Shown: positions 48,107-61,783, counted from the stretch's first letter. The stretch: DNA of 64,000 bases from Ptiloglossa arizonensis (GCF_051014685.1 NC_135056.1:372001-436000), one strand, 5' to 3'. The notes: a model not told the origin generated them from the sequence alone. Made by a program: numbers and translations.

Positions 48107-49617
48107 AATTTCGCAGTTCTGATGCTCGAAACGAATAACTAGAACGGCCTAGGGGAAAACTGCTCATACCGTTGTAATGGGGCGAGTTTCTACTTTCAGA
48201 TGCAACAGAAACTTTGCGGATTGGTCAATCCGTTCGCGAGATATGGCAGTTTTGAGGTAAGAAACGCTTGAGAGACTCCAAATTTTCGCAGTTCTGATGC
48301 TCGAAGCGAATAACTAGAACGGCCTAGGGGAAAACTACTCATACCGTTGTAATGGGGCGAGTTTCTACTTTCAGATGCGACAGAAACTTTGCGGATTTGT
48401 CAATCCGTTCGCGAGATATGGCAGTTTTGGTGTAAGAAACGCTTGAGAAACTCCAAATTTTCGCAGTTCTGATGCTCGAAACGAATAACTAGAACGGCCT
48501 AGGGGAAAACTACTCATACCGTTGTAACGGGGCGAGTTTCTACTTTCAGATGCAACAGAAACTTTTTGGATTGGTCAATCCGTTTCGCGAGATATGGCAG
48601 TTTTGAGGTAAGAAACGCTTGAGAAACTCAAAATTTCGCAGTTCTGATGCTCGAAACGAATAACTAGAACGGCCTAGGGAAAACTGCTCATACCGTTGTA
48701 ATGGGCGGGTTTCTACTTTCAGATGCAACAGAAACTTTTTGGATTGGTCAATCCGTTCGCGAGATATGGCAGTTTTGAGGTAAGAAACGCTTGAGAGACT
48801 CCAAATTTTCGCAGTTCTGATGCTCGAAACGAATAACTAGAACGGCCTAGGGGAAAACTACTCATACCGTTGTAATGGGGCTAGTTTCTACTTTCAGATG
48901 CGACAGAAACTTTGCGGATTGGTCAATCCGTTCGCGAGATGTGGCAGTTTTGAGGTAAGAAACGCTTGAGAAACTCAAAATTTTCGCAGTTCTGATGCTC
49001 GAAACGAATAACTAGAACGGCCTAGGGGGAAAACTACTCATACCGTTGTAATGGGGCGAGTTTCTACTTTCAGATGCAACAGAAACTTTGCGGATTGGTC
49101 AATCGGTTCGCGAGATATGGCAGTTTTGAGGTAAGAAACGCTTGAGAAACTCCAAAGTTTCGCAGTTCTGATGCTCGAATCGGAATAACTAGAACGGCCT
49201 AGGGGAAAACTACTCATACCGTTGTAATGGGGCGAGTTTCTACTTTCAGATGCGACTGAAACTTTGCGGATTGGTCAATCCGTTCGCGAGATATGGCAGT
49301 TTTGAGGTAAGAAACGCTTGAGAAACTCATAATTTTCGCAGTTCTGATGCTCGAAACGAATAACTAGAACGGCCTAGGGGAAAACTGCTCATACCGTTGT
49401 AATGGGGCGAGTTTCTACTTTCAGATGCAACAGAAACTTTGCGGATTGGTCAATCCGTTCGCGAGATATGGCAGTTTTGAGGTAAGAAACGCTTGAGAGA
49501 CTCCAAATTTTTCGCAGTTTCTTATGCTCGAAACGAATAACTAGAACGGCCTAGGGGAAAAACTACTCATACCGTTGTAATGGGGCGAGTTTCTACTTTC
49601 AGATGCGACAGAAACTT
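48107..49617 (+). other. Cluster of eleven single-base indels; probable low-quality assembly patch
   Basis: Compared with the sister copy at about 56.0-58.2 kb, this stretch has losses near 48,109 (AAATTTCGC), 48,635, 48,678 (CCTAGGGA), 48,704 (ATGGGCG) and 49,616 (GAAACTTGCG). It has gains near 48,584 (CCGTTTCGC), 49,027 (AGGGGGA), 49,182 (TCGGAAT), 49,510 and 49,519 (AATTTTTCGCAGTTTC), and 49,560 (GGGGAAAAAC). All change a run length. The rest of the window (62.5 kb) has only two private indels. The changes explain the offset drift exactly: 7,876, 7,877, 8,579, then 8,575. They also open a spurious 60-codon minus-strand frame (48,728-48,546). Confidence 0.8.
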
Positions 49618-51283
49618 GCGGATTGGTCAATCCGTTCGCGAGATGTGGCAGTTTTGAGGTAAGAAACGCTTGAGAAACTCAAAATTTTCGCAGTTCTGAT
49701 GCTCGAAACGAATAACTAGAACGGCCTAGGGGAAAACTACTCATACCGTTGTAATGGGGCGAGTTTCTACTTTCAGCTGCGACAGAAACTTTGCGGACTG
49801 GTCAATCCGTTCGCGAGATGTGGCAGTTTTGAGGTAAGAAACGCTTGAGAAACTCAAAATTTTCGCAGTTCTGATGCTCGAAACGAATAACTAGAACGGC
49901 CTAGGGGAAAACTACTCATACCGTTGTAATGGGGCGAGTTTCTACTTTCAGATGCAACAGAAACTTTGCGGATTGGTCAATCGGTTCGCGAGATATGGCA
50001 GTTTTGAAGTAAGAAACGCTTGAGAAACTCCAAAGTTTCGCAGTTCTGATGCTCGAATCGAATAACTAGAACGGCCTAGGGGAAAACTACTCATACCGTT
50101 GTAATCGGGCGAGTTTCTACTTTCAGATGCGAGAGAAATTTTGCGGATTGGTCAATCCGTTCGCCAGATATGGCAGTTTTGAGGTTAGAAACGCTTGAGA
50201 AACTCAAAATTTTCGCAGTTCTGATGCTCGAAACGAATAACTAGAACGGATTAAGGGAAAACTACTCATACCATTGTAATCGGACGAGCTTCTAGTTTCA
50301 GATGCAACAGAAATTTTGCGGATTGGTCAATCCGTTCACGAGATATGGCAGTTTTGAGGTAAGAAACGCTTGAGAAACTCCAAATTTTCGCAGTTCTGAT
50401 GCTCGAATCGAATAACTAGAACGGCCTAGGGGAAAACTACTCATACCGTTGTAATCGGGCGAGTTTCTACTTTCAGATGCAAGAGAAATTTTGCGGATTG
50501 ATCAATCCGTTCGCCAGATATGGCATTTTTGAGGTTAGAAACGCTTGAGAAACTCAAAATTTTCGCAGTTCTGATGCTCGAAACGAATAACTAGAACGGC
50601 CTAGGGGAAAACTGCTCATACCGTTGTAATGGGGCGTGTTTCTACTTTCAGATGCAACAGAAACTTTGCGGATTGGTCAATCCGTTCGCGAGATATGGCA
50701 GCTTTGAGGTAAGAAACGCTTGAGAGACTCCAAATTTTCGCAGTTCTGATGCTCGAAACCAATAACTAGAACGGCCTAGGGGAAAACTACTCATACCGTT
50801 GTAATGGGGCGAGTTTCTACTTTCAGATGCGACAGAAACTTTGCGGATTTGTCAATCCGTTCGCGAGATATGGCAGTTTTGGGGTAAGAAACGCTTGAGA
50901 AACTCCAAATTTTCGCAGTTCTGATGCTCGAAACGAATAACTAGAACGGCCTAGGGGAGAACTACTCATACCGTTGTAATGGGGCGAGTTTCTACTTTCA
51001 GATGCGACAGAAACTTTGCGGATTGGTCAATCCGTTCGCGAGATGTGGCAGTTTTGAGGTAAGAAACGCTTGAGAAACTCAAAATTTTCGCAGTTCTGAT
51101 GCTCGAAACGAATAACTAGAACGGCCTAGGGGAAAAATACTCATACCGTTGTAATGGGGCGAGTTTCTACTTTCAGATGCAACAGAAACTTTGCGGATTG
51201 GTCAATCGGTTCGCGAGATATGGCAGTTTTGAGGTAAGAAACGCTTGAGAAACTCCAAATTTTCGCAGTTCTGATACTCGAAA

Positions 51284-51458
51284 CGAATAACTAGAACGGT
51301 CTAGGGGAAAACTACTCATACCGTTGTAATCGGGCGAGTTTCTACTTTCAGATGCAACAGAAATTTTGCGAATTGGTCAATCCGTTCGCGAGATATGGCA
51401 GTTTTGAGGTAAGAAACGCTTGAGAAACTCAAAATTTTCGCAGTTCTGATGCTCGAAA
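51284..51458 (+). repeat. Reference monomer, type G
   Basis: Follows TGATACTCG. It has AACGGTCTAGG (T at 17), GCAACAGAAATTTTGCGAATTGG and CTCAAAA. The T at 17 destroys the CCTAGG palindrome, and the A at 88 breaks one dyad pair. Variants with TTGGGAATTGG are at 20.0, 34.6 and 36.1 kb. Confidence 0.8.
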
Positions 51459-51633
51459 CGAATAACTAGAATGGCCTAGGGGAAAACTACTCATACCGTT
51501 GTAATCGGGCGAGTTTCTACTTTCAGATGCAAGAGAAATTTTGCGGATTGGACAATCCGTTCGCCAGATATGGCAGTTTTGAGGTTAGAAACGCTTGAGA
51601 AACTCAAAATTTTCGCAGTTCTGATGCTCGAAA
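51459..51633 (+). repeat. Reference monomer, type H
   Basis: Has AGAATGGCC (T at 14), TCGGGCGAG, GCAAGAGAAATTTTG, often GGACAATCC, TTCGCCAG (C at 107) and GAGGTTAG. The C at 107 removes the TCGCGA palindrome of other types. Confidence 0.8.
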
Positions 51634-51808
51634 CGAATAACTAGAACGGATTAAGGGAAAACTACTCATACCATTGTAATCGGGCGAGCTTCTTCTTTCA
51701 GATGCAACAGAAATTTTGCGGATTGGTCAATCCGTTCGCGAGATATGGCAGTTTTGATGTAAGAAACGCTTCAGAAACTCAAAATTTTCGCAGTTCTGAT
51801 GCTCGAAA
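51634..51808 (+). repeat. Reference monomer, type I
   Basis: Has AACGGATTAAGGG in place of AACGGCCTAGGGG, CCATTG, GAGCTTCTTC and GCAACAGAAATTTTG. The clustered changes at positions 17-21 remove the CCTAGG palindrome. It almost always follows a TTCGCCAG/GAGGTTAG monomer, in blocks II and V only; the 12.6-kb relative reads CGGCTTAAGGG. Confidence 0.8.
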
Positions 51809-54433
51809 CGAATAACTAGAACGGCCTAGGGGAAAACTACTCATACCGTTGTAATCGGGCGAGTTTCTACTTTCAGATGCGAGAGAAATTTTGCGGATGG
51901 GTCAATCGGTTCGCGAGATATGGCAGTTTTGAGGTAAGAAACGCTTGAGAAACTCCAAATTTTCGCAGTTCTGATGCTCGAATCGAATAACTAGAACGGC
52001 CTAGGGGAAAACTACTCATACCGTTGTAATGGGGCGAGTTTCTACTTTCAGATGCAACAGAAACTTTGCGGATTGGTCAATCCGTTCGCGAGATATGGCA
52101 GTTTTGAGGTAAGAAACGCTTGAGAAACTCCAAATTTTCGCAGTTCTGATGCTCGAAACGAATAACTAGAACGGCCTAGGGGAAAACTACTCGTATCGTT
52201 GTAATGGGGCGAGTTTCTACTTTCAGATGCGACAGAAACTTTGCGGATTGGTCAATCCGTTCGCGAGATGTGGCAGTTTTGAGGTAAGAAACGCTTGAGA
52301 AACTCCAAATTTTCGCAGTTCTGATGCTCGAATCGAATAACTAGAACGGCCTAGGGGAAAACTACTCATACCGTTGTAATGGGGCGAGTTTCTACTTTCA
52401 GATGCGACAGAAACTTTGCGGATTGGTCAATCGGTTCGCGAGATATGGCAGTTTTGAGGTAAGAAACGCTTGAGAAACTCCAAATTTTCGCAGTTCTGAT
52501 GCTCGAAACGAATAACTAGAACGGCCTAGGGGAAAACTACTCATACCGTTGTAATGGGGCGAGTTTCTACTTTCAGATGCGACAGAAACTTTGCGGATTG
52601 GTCAATCCGTTCGCGAGATGTGGCAGTTTTGAGGTAAGAAACGCTTGAGAAACTCCAAATTTTCGCAGTTCTGATGCTCGAATAGAATAACTAGAACGGC
52701 CTAGGGGAAAACTACTCATACCGTTGTAATCGGGCGAGTTTCTACTTTCAGATGCAAGAGAAATTTTGCGGATTGGTCAATCCGTTCACCAGATATGGCA
52801 GTTTTGAAGTTAGAAACGCTTGAGAAACTCAAAATTTTCGCAGTTCTGATGCTCGAAACGAATAACTAGAACGGCCTAGGGGAAAACTGCTCATACCGTA
52901 GTAATGGGGCGAGTTTCTACTTTCAGATGCAACAGAAACTTTGCGGATTGGTCAATCCGTTCGCGAGATATGGCAGTTTTGAGGTAAGAAACGCTTGAGA
53001 AACTCAAAATTTTCGCAGTTCTGATGCTCGAAACGAATAACTAGAACGGCCTAGGGGAAAACTGCTCATACCGTTGTAATGGGGCGAGTTTCTACTTTCA
53101 GATGCAACAGAAACTTTGCGGATTGGTCAATCGGTTCGCGAGATATGGCAGTTTTGAGGTAAGACACGCTTGAGAAACTCCAAATTTTCGCAGTTCTGAT
53201 GCTCGAATCGAATAACTAGAACGGCCTAGGGGAAAACTACTCATACCGTTGTAATCGGGCGAGTTTCTACTTTCAGATGCGAGAGAAATTTTGCGGATTG
53301 GTCAATCCGTTCGCCAGATATGGCAGTTTTGAGGTTAGAAACGCTTGAGAAACTCAAAATTTTCGCAGTTCTGATGCTCGAAACGAATAACTAGAACGGA
53401 TTAAGGGAAAACTACTCATACCATTGTAATCGGGCGAGCTTCTTCTTTCAGATGCAACAGAAATTTTGCGGATTGGTCAATCCGTTCGCGAGATATGGCA
53501 GTTTTGAGGTAGGAAACGCTTGAGAAACTCAAAATTTTCGCAGTTCTGATGCTCGAAACGAATAACTAGAACGGCCTAGGGGAAAACTACTCATACCGTT
53601 GTAATCGGGCGAGTTTCTACTTTCAGATGCGAGAGAAATTTTGCGGATTGGTCAATCGGTTCGCGAGATATGGCAGTTTTGAGGTAAGAAACGCTTGAGA
53701 AACTCAAAATTTTCGCAGTTCTGATGCTCGAAACGAATAACTAGAACGGCCTAGGGGAAAACTGCTCATACCGTTGTAATGGGGCGAGTTTCTACTTTCA
53801 GATGCAACAGAAACTTTGCGGATTGGTCAATCGGTTCGCGAGATATGGCAGTTTTGAGGTAAGACACGCTTGAGAAACTCCAAATTTTCGCAGTTCTGAT
53901 GCTCGAATCGAATAACTAGAACGGCCTAGGGGAAAACTACTCATACCGTTGTAATCGGGCGAGTTTCTACTTTCAGATGCGAGAGAAATTTTGCGGATTG
54001 GTCAATCCGTTCGCCAGATATGGCAGTTTTGATGTTAGAAACGCTTGAGAAACTCAAAATTTTCGCAGTTCTGATGCTCGAAACGAATAACTAGAACGGA
54101 TTAAGGGAAAACTACTCATACCATTGTAATCGGGCGAGCTTCTTCTTTCAGATGCAACAGAAATTTTGCGGATTGGTCAATCCGTTCGCGAGATATGGCA
54201 GTTTTGAGGTAAGAAACGCTTGAGAAACTCCAAATTTTCGCAGTTCTGATGCTCGAATCGAATAACTAGAACGGCCTAGGGGAAAACTACTCATACCGTT
54301 GTAATGGGGCGAGTTTCTACTTTCAGATGCGACAGAAACTTTGCGGATTGGTCAATCCGTTCGCGAGATATGGCAGTTTTGGGGTAAGAAACGCTTGAGA
54401 AACTCCAAATTTTCGCAGTTCTGATGCTCGAAA

Positions 54434-55133
54434 CGAATAACTAGAACGGCCTAGGGGAGAACTACTCATACCGTTGTAATGGGGCGAGTTTCTACTTTCA
54501 GATGCGACAGAAACTTTGCGGATTGGTCAATCCGTTCGCGAGATGTGGCAGTTTTGAGGTAAGAAACGCTTGAGAAACTCAAAATTTTCGCAGTTCTGAT
54601 GCTCGAAACGAATAACTAGAACGGCCTAGGGGAAAAATACTCATACCGTTGTAATGGGGCGAGTTTCTACTTTCAGATGCAACAGAAACTTTGCGGATTG
54701 GACAATCGGTTCGCGAGATATGGCAGTTTTGAGGTAAGAAACGCTTGAGAAACTCCAAATTTTCGCAGTTCTGATGCTCGAAACGAATAACTAGAATGGC
54801 CTAGGGGAAAACTACTCATACCGTTGTAATCGGGCGAGTTTCTACTTTCAGATGCAAGAGAAATTTTGCGGATTGGTCAATCCGTTCGCCAGATATGGCA
54901 GTTTTGAGGTTAGAAACGCTTGAGAAACTCAAAATTTTCGCAGTTCTGATGCTCGAAACGAATAACTAGAACGGATTAAGGGAAAACTACTCATACCATT
55001 GTAATCGGGCGAGCTTCTTCTTTCAGATGCAACAGAAATTTTGCGGATTGGTCAATCCGTTCGCGAGATATGGCAGTTTTGATGTAAGAAACGCTTCAGA
55101 AACTCAAAATTTTCGCAGTTCTGATGCTCGAAA
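54434..55133 (+). repeat. HOR unit copy 3, lacking the G monomer (A-E-H-I)
   Basis: Only four monomers: A at 54,434, E at 54,609, H at 54,784, I at 54,959. The E monomer ends TGATGCTCG, not TGATACTCG, and passes straight into AATGGCC. Loss of one G monomer explains why the offset to the first superblock falls from 8,051 to 7,876 bp here. Confidence 0.82.
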
Positions 55134-58100
55134 CGAATAACTAGAACGGCCTAGGGGAAAACTACTCATACCGTTGTAATCGGGCGAGTTTCTACTTTCA
55201 GATGCGAGAGAAATTTTGCGGATTGGTCAATCGGTTCGCGAGATATGGCAGTTTTGAGGTAAGAAACGCTTGAGAAACTCAAAATTTTCGCAGTTCTGAT
55301 GCTCGAAACGAATAACTAGAACGGCCTGGGGGAAAACTACTCATACCATTGTAATCGGACGAGCTTCTAGTTTCAGATGCACCAGAAATTTTGCGGATTG
55401 GTCAATCCGTTCGCGAGATATGGCAGTTTTGAGGTAAGAAACGCTTGAGAAACTCCAAATTTTCGCAGTTCTGATGCTCGAAACGAATAACTAGAACGGC
55501 CTAGGGGAAAACTACTCATACCGTTGTAATGGGGCGAGTTTCTACTTTCAGATGCAACAGAAACTTTGCGGATTGGTCAATCCGTTCGCGAGATATGGCA
55601 GTTTTGATGTAAGGAACGCTTGAGAAACTCCAAATTTTCGCAGTTCTGATGCTCGAAACGAATAACTAGAACGGCCTAGGAGAAAACTACTCATACCGTT
55701 GTAATGGGGCGAGTTTCTACTTTCAGATGCGACAGAAACTTTGCGGATTGGTCAATCCGTTCGCGAGATGTGGCAGTTTTGAGGTAAGAAACGCTTAAGA
55801 AACTCCAAATTTTCGCAGTTCTGATGCTCGAATCGAATAACTAGAACGGCCTAGGGGAAAACTACTCATACCGTTGTAATCGGGCGAGTTTCTACTTTCA
55901 GATGCAAGAGAAATTTTGCGGATTGGTCAATCCGTTCGCCAGATATGGCAGTTTTGAGATTAGAAACGCTTGAGAAACTCAAAATTTTCGCAGTTCTGAT
56001 GCTCGAAACGAATAACTAGAACGGCCTAGGGGAAAACTGCTCATACCGTTGTAATGGGGCGAGTTTCTACTTTCAGATGCAACAGAAACTTTGCGGCTTG
56101 GTCAATCCGTTCGCGAGATATGGCAGTTTTGAGGTAAGAAACGCTTGAGAGACTCCAAATTTTCGCAGTTCTGATGCTCGAAGCGAATAACTAGAACGGC
56201 CTAGGGGAAAACTACTCATACCGTTGTAATGGGGCGAGTTTCTACTTTCAGATGCGACAGAAACTTTGCGGATTTGTCAATCCGTTCGCGAGATATGGCA
56301 GTTTTGGTGTAAGAAACGCTTGAGAAACTCCAAATTTTCGCAGTTCTGATGCTCGAAACGAATAACTAGAACGGCCTAGGGGAAAACTACTCATACCGTT
56401 GTAATCGGGCGAGTTTCTACTTTCAGATGCAAGAGAAATTTTGCGGATTGGTCAATCCGTTCGCGAGATATGGCAGTTTTGAGGTAAGAAACGCTTGAGA
56501 AACTCAAAATTTTCGCAGTTCTGATGCTCGAAACGAATAACTAGAACGGCCTAGGGGAAAACTACTCATACCGTTGTAATGGGGCGAGTTTCTACTTTCA
56601 GATGCGACTGAAACTTTGCGGATTGGTCAATCCGTTCGCGAGATATGGCAGTTTTGAGGTAAGAAACGCTTGAGAAATTCCAAATTTTCGCAGTTCTGAT
56701 GCTCGAAACGAATAACTAGAACGGCCTAGGGGAAAACTACTCATACCGTTGTAACGGGGCGAGTTTCTACTTTCAGATGCGACAGAAACTTTGCGGATTA
56801 GTCAAACCGTTCGCGAGATGTGGCAGTTTTGAGGTAAGAAACGCTTGAGAAACTCAAAATTTTCGCAGTTCTGATGCTCGAAACGAATAACTAGAACGGC
56901 CTAGGGGAAAACTACTCATACCGTTGTAATGGGGCGAGTTTCTACTTTCAGATGCAACAGAAACTTTGCGGATTGGTCAATCGGTTCGCGAGATATGGCA
57001 GTTTTGAGGTAAGAAACGCTTGAGAAACTCCAAAGTTTCGCAGTTCTGATGCTCGAATCGAATAACTAGAACGGCCTAGGGGAAAACTACTCATACCGTT
57101 GTAATCGGGCGAGTTTCTACTTTCAGATGCAAGAGAAATTTTGCGGATTGGTCAATCCGTTCGCGAGATATGGCAGTTTTGAGGTAAGAAACGCTTGAGA
57201 AACTCAAAATTTTCGCAGTTCTGATGCTCGAAACGAATAACTAGAACGGCCTAGGGGAAAACTGCTCATACCGTTGTAATGGGGCGGGTTTCTACTTTCA
57301 GATGCAACAGAAACTTTTTGGATTGGTCAATCCGTTCGCGAGATATGGCAGTTTTGAGGTAAGAAACGCTTGAGAGACTCCAAATTTTCGCAGTTCTGAT
57401 GCTCGAAACGAATAACTAGAACGGCCTAGGGGAAAACTACTCATACCGTTGTAATGGGGCTAGTTTCTACTTTCAGATGCGACAGAAACTTTGCGGATTG
57501 GTCAATCCGTTCGCGAGATGTGGCAGTTTTGAGGTAAGAAACGCTTGAGAAACTCAAAATTTTCGCAGTTCTGATGCTCGAAACGAATAACTAGAACGGC
57601 CTAGGGGAAAACTACTCATACCGTTGTAATGGGGCGAGTTTCTACTTTCAGATGCAACAGAAACTTTGCGGATTGGTCAATCGGTTCGCGAGATATGGCA
57701 GTTTTGAGGTAAGAAACGCTTGAGAAACTCCAAAGTTTCGCAGTTCTGATGCTCGAATCGAATAACTAGAACGGCCTAGGGGAAAACTACTCATACCGTT
57801 GTAATGGGGCGAGTTTCTACTTTCAGATGCGACTGAAACTTTGCGGATTGGTCAATCCGTTCGCGAGATATGGCAGTTTTGAGGTAAGAAACGCTTGAGA
57901 AACTCAAAATTTTCGCAGTTCTGATGCTCGAAACGAATAACTAGAACGGCCTAGGGGAAAACTGCTCATACCGTTGTAATGGGGCGAGTTTCTACTTTCA
58001 GATGCAACAGAAACTTTGCGGATTGGTCAATCCGTTCGCGAGATATGGCAGTTTTGAGGTAAGAAACGCTTGAGAGACTCCAAATTTTCGCAGTTCTTAT

Positions 58101-59858
58101 GCTCGAAACGAATAACTAGAACGGCCTAGGGGAAAACTACTCATACCGTTGTAATGGGGCGAGTTTCTACTTTCAGATGCGACAGAAACTTTGCGGATTG
58201 GTCAATCCGTTCGCGAGATGTGGCAGTTTTGAGGTAAGAAACGCTTGAGAAACTCAAAATTTTCGCAGTTCTGATGCTCGAAACGAATAACTAGAACGGC
58301 CTAGGGGAAAACTACTCATACCGTTGTAATGGGGCGAGTTTCTACTTTCAGCTGCGACAGAAACTTTGCGGATTGGTCAATCCGTTCGCGAGATGTGGCA
58401 GTTTTGAGGTAAGAAACGCTTGAGAAACTCAAAATTTTCGCAGTTCTGATGCTCGAAACGAATAACTAGAACGGCCTAGGGGAAAACTACTCATACCGTT
58501 GTAATGGGGCGAGTTTCTACTTTCAGATGCAACAGAAACTTTGCGGATTGGTCAATCGGTTCGCGAGATATGGCAGTTTTGAAGTAAGAAACGCTTGAGA
58601 AACTCCAAAGTTTCGCAGTTCTGATGCTCGAATCGAATAACTAGAACGGCCTAGGGGAAAACTACTCATACCGTTGTAATCGGGCGAGTTTCTACTTTCA
58701 GATGCGAGAGAAATTTTGCGGATTGGTCAATCCGTTCGCCAGATATGGCAGTTTTGAGGTTAGAAACGCTTGAGAAACTCAAAATTTTCGCAGTTCTGAT
58801 GCTCGAAACGAATAACTAGAACGGATTAAGGGAAAACTACTCATACCATTGTAATCGGGCGAGCTTCTTCTTTCAGATGCAACAGAAATTTTGCGGATTG
58901 GTCAATCCGTTCGCGAGATATGGCAGTTTTGAGGTAGGAAACGCTTGAGAAACTCAAAATTTTCGCAGTTCTGATGCTCGAAACGAATAACTAGAACGGC
59001 CTAGGGGAAAACTACTCATACCGTTGTAATCGGGCGAGTTTCTACTTTCAGATGCGAGAGAAATTTTGCGGATTGGTCAATCGGTTCGCGAGATATGGCA
59101 GTTTTGAGGTAAGAAACGCTTGAGAAACTCAAAATTTTCGCAGTTCTGATGCTCGAAACGAATAACTAGAACGGCCTGGGGGAAAACTACTCATACCATT
59201 GTAATCGGACGAGCTTCTAGTTTCAGATGCAACAGAAATTTTGCGGATTGGTCAATCCGTTCACGAGATATGGCAGTTTTGAGGTAAGAAACGCTTGAGA
59301 AACTCCAAATTTTCGCAGTTCTGATGCTCGAATCGAATAACTAGAACGGCCTAGGGGAAAACTACTCATACCGTTGTAATCGGGCGAGTTTCTACTTTCA
59401 GATGCAAGAGAAATTTTGCGGATTGGTCAATCCGTTCGCCAGATATGGCATTTTTGAGGTTAGAAACGCTTGAGAAACTCAAAATTTTCGCAGTTCTGAT
59501 GCTCGAAACGAATAACTAGAACGGCCTAGGGGAAAACTGCTCATACCGTTGTAATGGGGCGTGTTTCTACTTTCAGATGCAACAGAAACTTTGCGGATTG
59601 GTCAATCCGTTCGCGAGATATGGCAGCTTTGAGGTAAGAAACGCTTGAGAGACTCCAAATTTTCGCAGTTCTGATGCTCGAAACCAATAACTAGAACGGC
59701 CTAGGGGAAAACTACTCATACCGTTGTAATGGGGCGAGTTTCTACTTTCAGATGCGACAGAAACTTTGCGGATTTGTCAATCCGTTCGCGAGATATGGCA
59801 GTTTTGGGGTAAGAAACGCTTGAGAAACTCCAAATTTTCGCAGTTCTGATGCTCGAAA

Positions 59859-60733
59859 CGAATAACTAGAACGGCCTAGGGGAGAACTACTCATACCGTT
59901 GTAATGGGGCGAGTTTCTACTTTCAGATGCGACAGAAACTTTGCGGATTGGTCAATCCGTTCGCGAGATGTGGCAGTTTTGAGGTAAGAAACGCTTGAGA
60001 AACTCAAAATTTTCGCAGTTCTGATGCTCGAAACGAATAACTAGAACGGCCTAGGGGAAAAATACTCATACCGTTGTAATGGGGCGAGTTTCTACTTTCA
60101 GATGCAACAGAAACTTTGCGGATTGGTCAATCGGTTCGCGAGATATGGCAGTTTTGAGGTAAGAAACGCTTGAGAAACTCCAAATTTTCGCAGTTCTGAT
60201 ACTCGAAACGAATAACTAGAACGGTCTAGGGGAAAACTACTCATACCGTTGTAATCGGGCGAGTTTCTACTTTCAGATGCAACAGAAATTTTGCGAATTG
60301 GTCAATCCGTTCGCGAGATATGGCAGTTTTGAGGTAAGAAACGCTTGAGAAACTCAAAATTTTCGCAGTTCTGATGCTCGAAACGAATAACTAGAATGGC
60401 CTAGGGGAAAACTACTCATACCGTTGTAATCGGGCGAGTTTCTACTTTCAGATGCAAGAGAAATTTTGCGGATTGGACAATCCGTTCGCCAGATATGGCA
60501 GTTTTGAGGTTAGAAACGCTTGAGAAACTCAAAATTTTCGCAGTTCTGATGCTCGAAACGAATAACTAGAACGGATTAAGGGAAAACTACTCATACCATT
60601 GTAATCGGGCGAGCTTCTTCTTTCAGATGCAACAGAAATTTTGCGGATTGGTCAATCCGTTCGCGAGATATGGCAGTTTTGATGTAAGAAACGCTTCAGA
60701 AACTCAAAATTTTCGCAGTTCTGATGCTCGAAA
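59859..60733 (+). repeat. Five-monomer HOR unit A-E-G-H-I, copy 4
   Basis: Intact unit matching copy 2 at +8,925 bp, with GGACAATCC in H and CTTCAG in I. The next copy starts 1,925 bp (11 monomers) later. Confidence 0.83.
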
Positions 60734-61783
60734 CGAATAACTAGAACGGCCTAGGGGAAAACTACTCATACCGTTGTAATCGGGCGAGTTTCTACTTTCA
60801 GATGCGAGAGAAATTTTGCGGATGGGTCAATCGGTTCGCGAGATATGGCAGTTTTGAGGTAAGAGACGCTTGAGAAACTCCAAATTTTCGCAGTTCTGAT
60901 GCTCGAATCGAATAACTAGAACGGCCTAGGGGAAAACTACTCATACCGTTGTAATGGGGCGAGTTTCTACTTTCAGATGCAACAGAAACTTTGCGGATTG
61001 GTCAATCCGTTCGCGAGATATGGCAGTTTTGAGGTAAGAAACGCTTGAGAAACTCCAAATTTTCGCAGTTCTGATGCTCGAAACGAATAACTAGAACGGC
61101 CTAGGGGAAAACTACTCGTATCGTTGTAATGGGGCGAGTTTCTACTTTCAGATGCGACAGAAACTTTGCGGATTGGTCAATCCGTTCGCGAGATGTGGCA
61201 GTTTTGAGGTAAGAAACGCTTGAGAAACTCCAAATTTTCGCAGTTCTGATGCTCGAATCGAATAACTAGAACGGCCTAGGGGAAAACTACTCATACCGTT
61301 GTAATGGGGCGAGTTTCTACTTTCAGATGCGACAGAAACTTTGCGGATTGGTCAATCGGTTCGCGAGATATGGCAGTTTTGAGGTAAGAAACGCTTGAGA
61401 AACTCCAAATTTTCGCAGTTCTGATACTCGAAACGAATAACTAGAACGGTCTAGGGGAAAACTACTCATACCGTTGTAATGGGGCGAGTTTCTACTTTCA
61501 GATGCGACAGAAACTTTGCGGATTGGTCAATCCGTTCGCGAGATGTGGCAGTTTTGAGGTAAGAAACGCTTGAGAAACTCCAAATTGTCGCAGTTCTGAT
61601 GCTCGAATCGAATAACTAGAACGGCCTAGGGGAAAACTACTCATACTGTTGTAATCGGGCGAGTTTCTACTTTCAGATGCAAGAGAAATTTTGCGGATTG
61701 GTCAATCCGTTCGCCAGATATGGCAGTTTTGAGATTAGAAACGCTTGAGAAACTCAAAATTTTCGCAGTTCTGATGCTCGAAA

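Larger units (their letters stand above)
50934..51808 (+). repeat. Five-monomer HOR unit A-E-G-H-I, copy 2
   Basis: Intact 875-bp unit, ending with the I monomer that has GATGTAAG and CTTCAG. It lies inside the stretch (about 50.26-52.49 kb) that matches 59.18-61.42 kb at exactly +8,925 bp. Confidence 0.83.

Noticed and set aside
48546..48728. 60-codon open frame on the minus strand
   Set aside because: It lies entirely within the indel cluster, starts with TTG, and exists because run-length changes shift the frame. The clean sister copy at 57.1-57.3 kb has no such frame.
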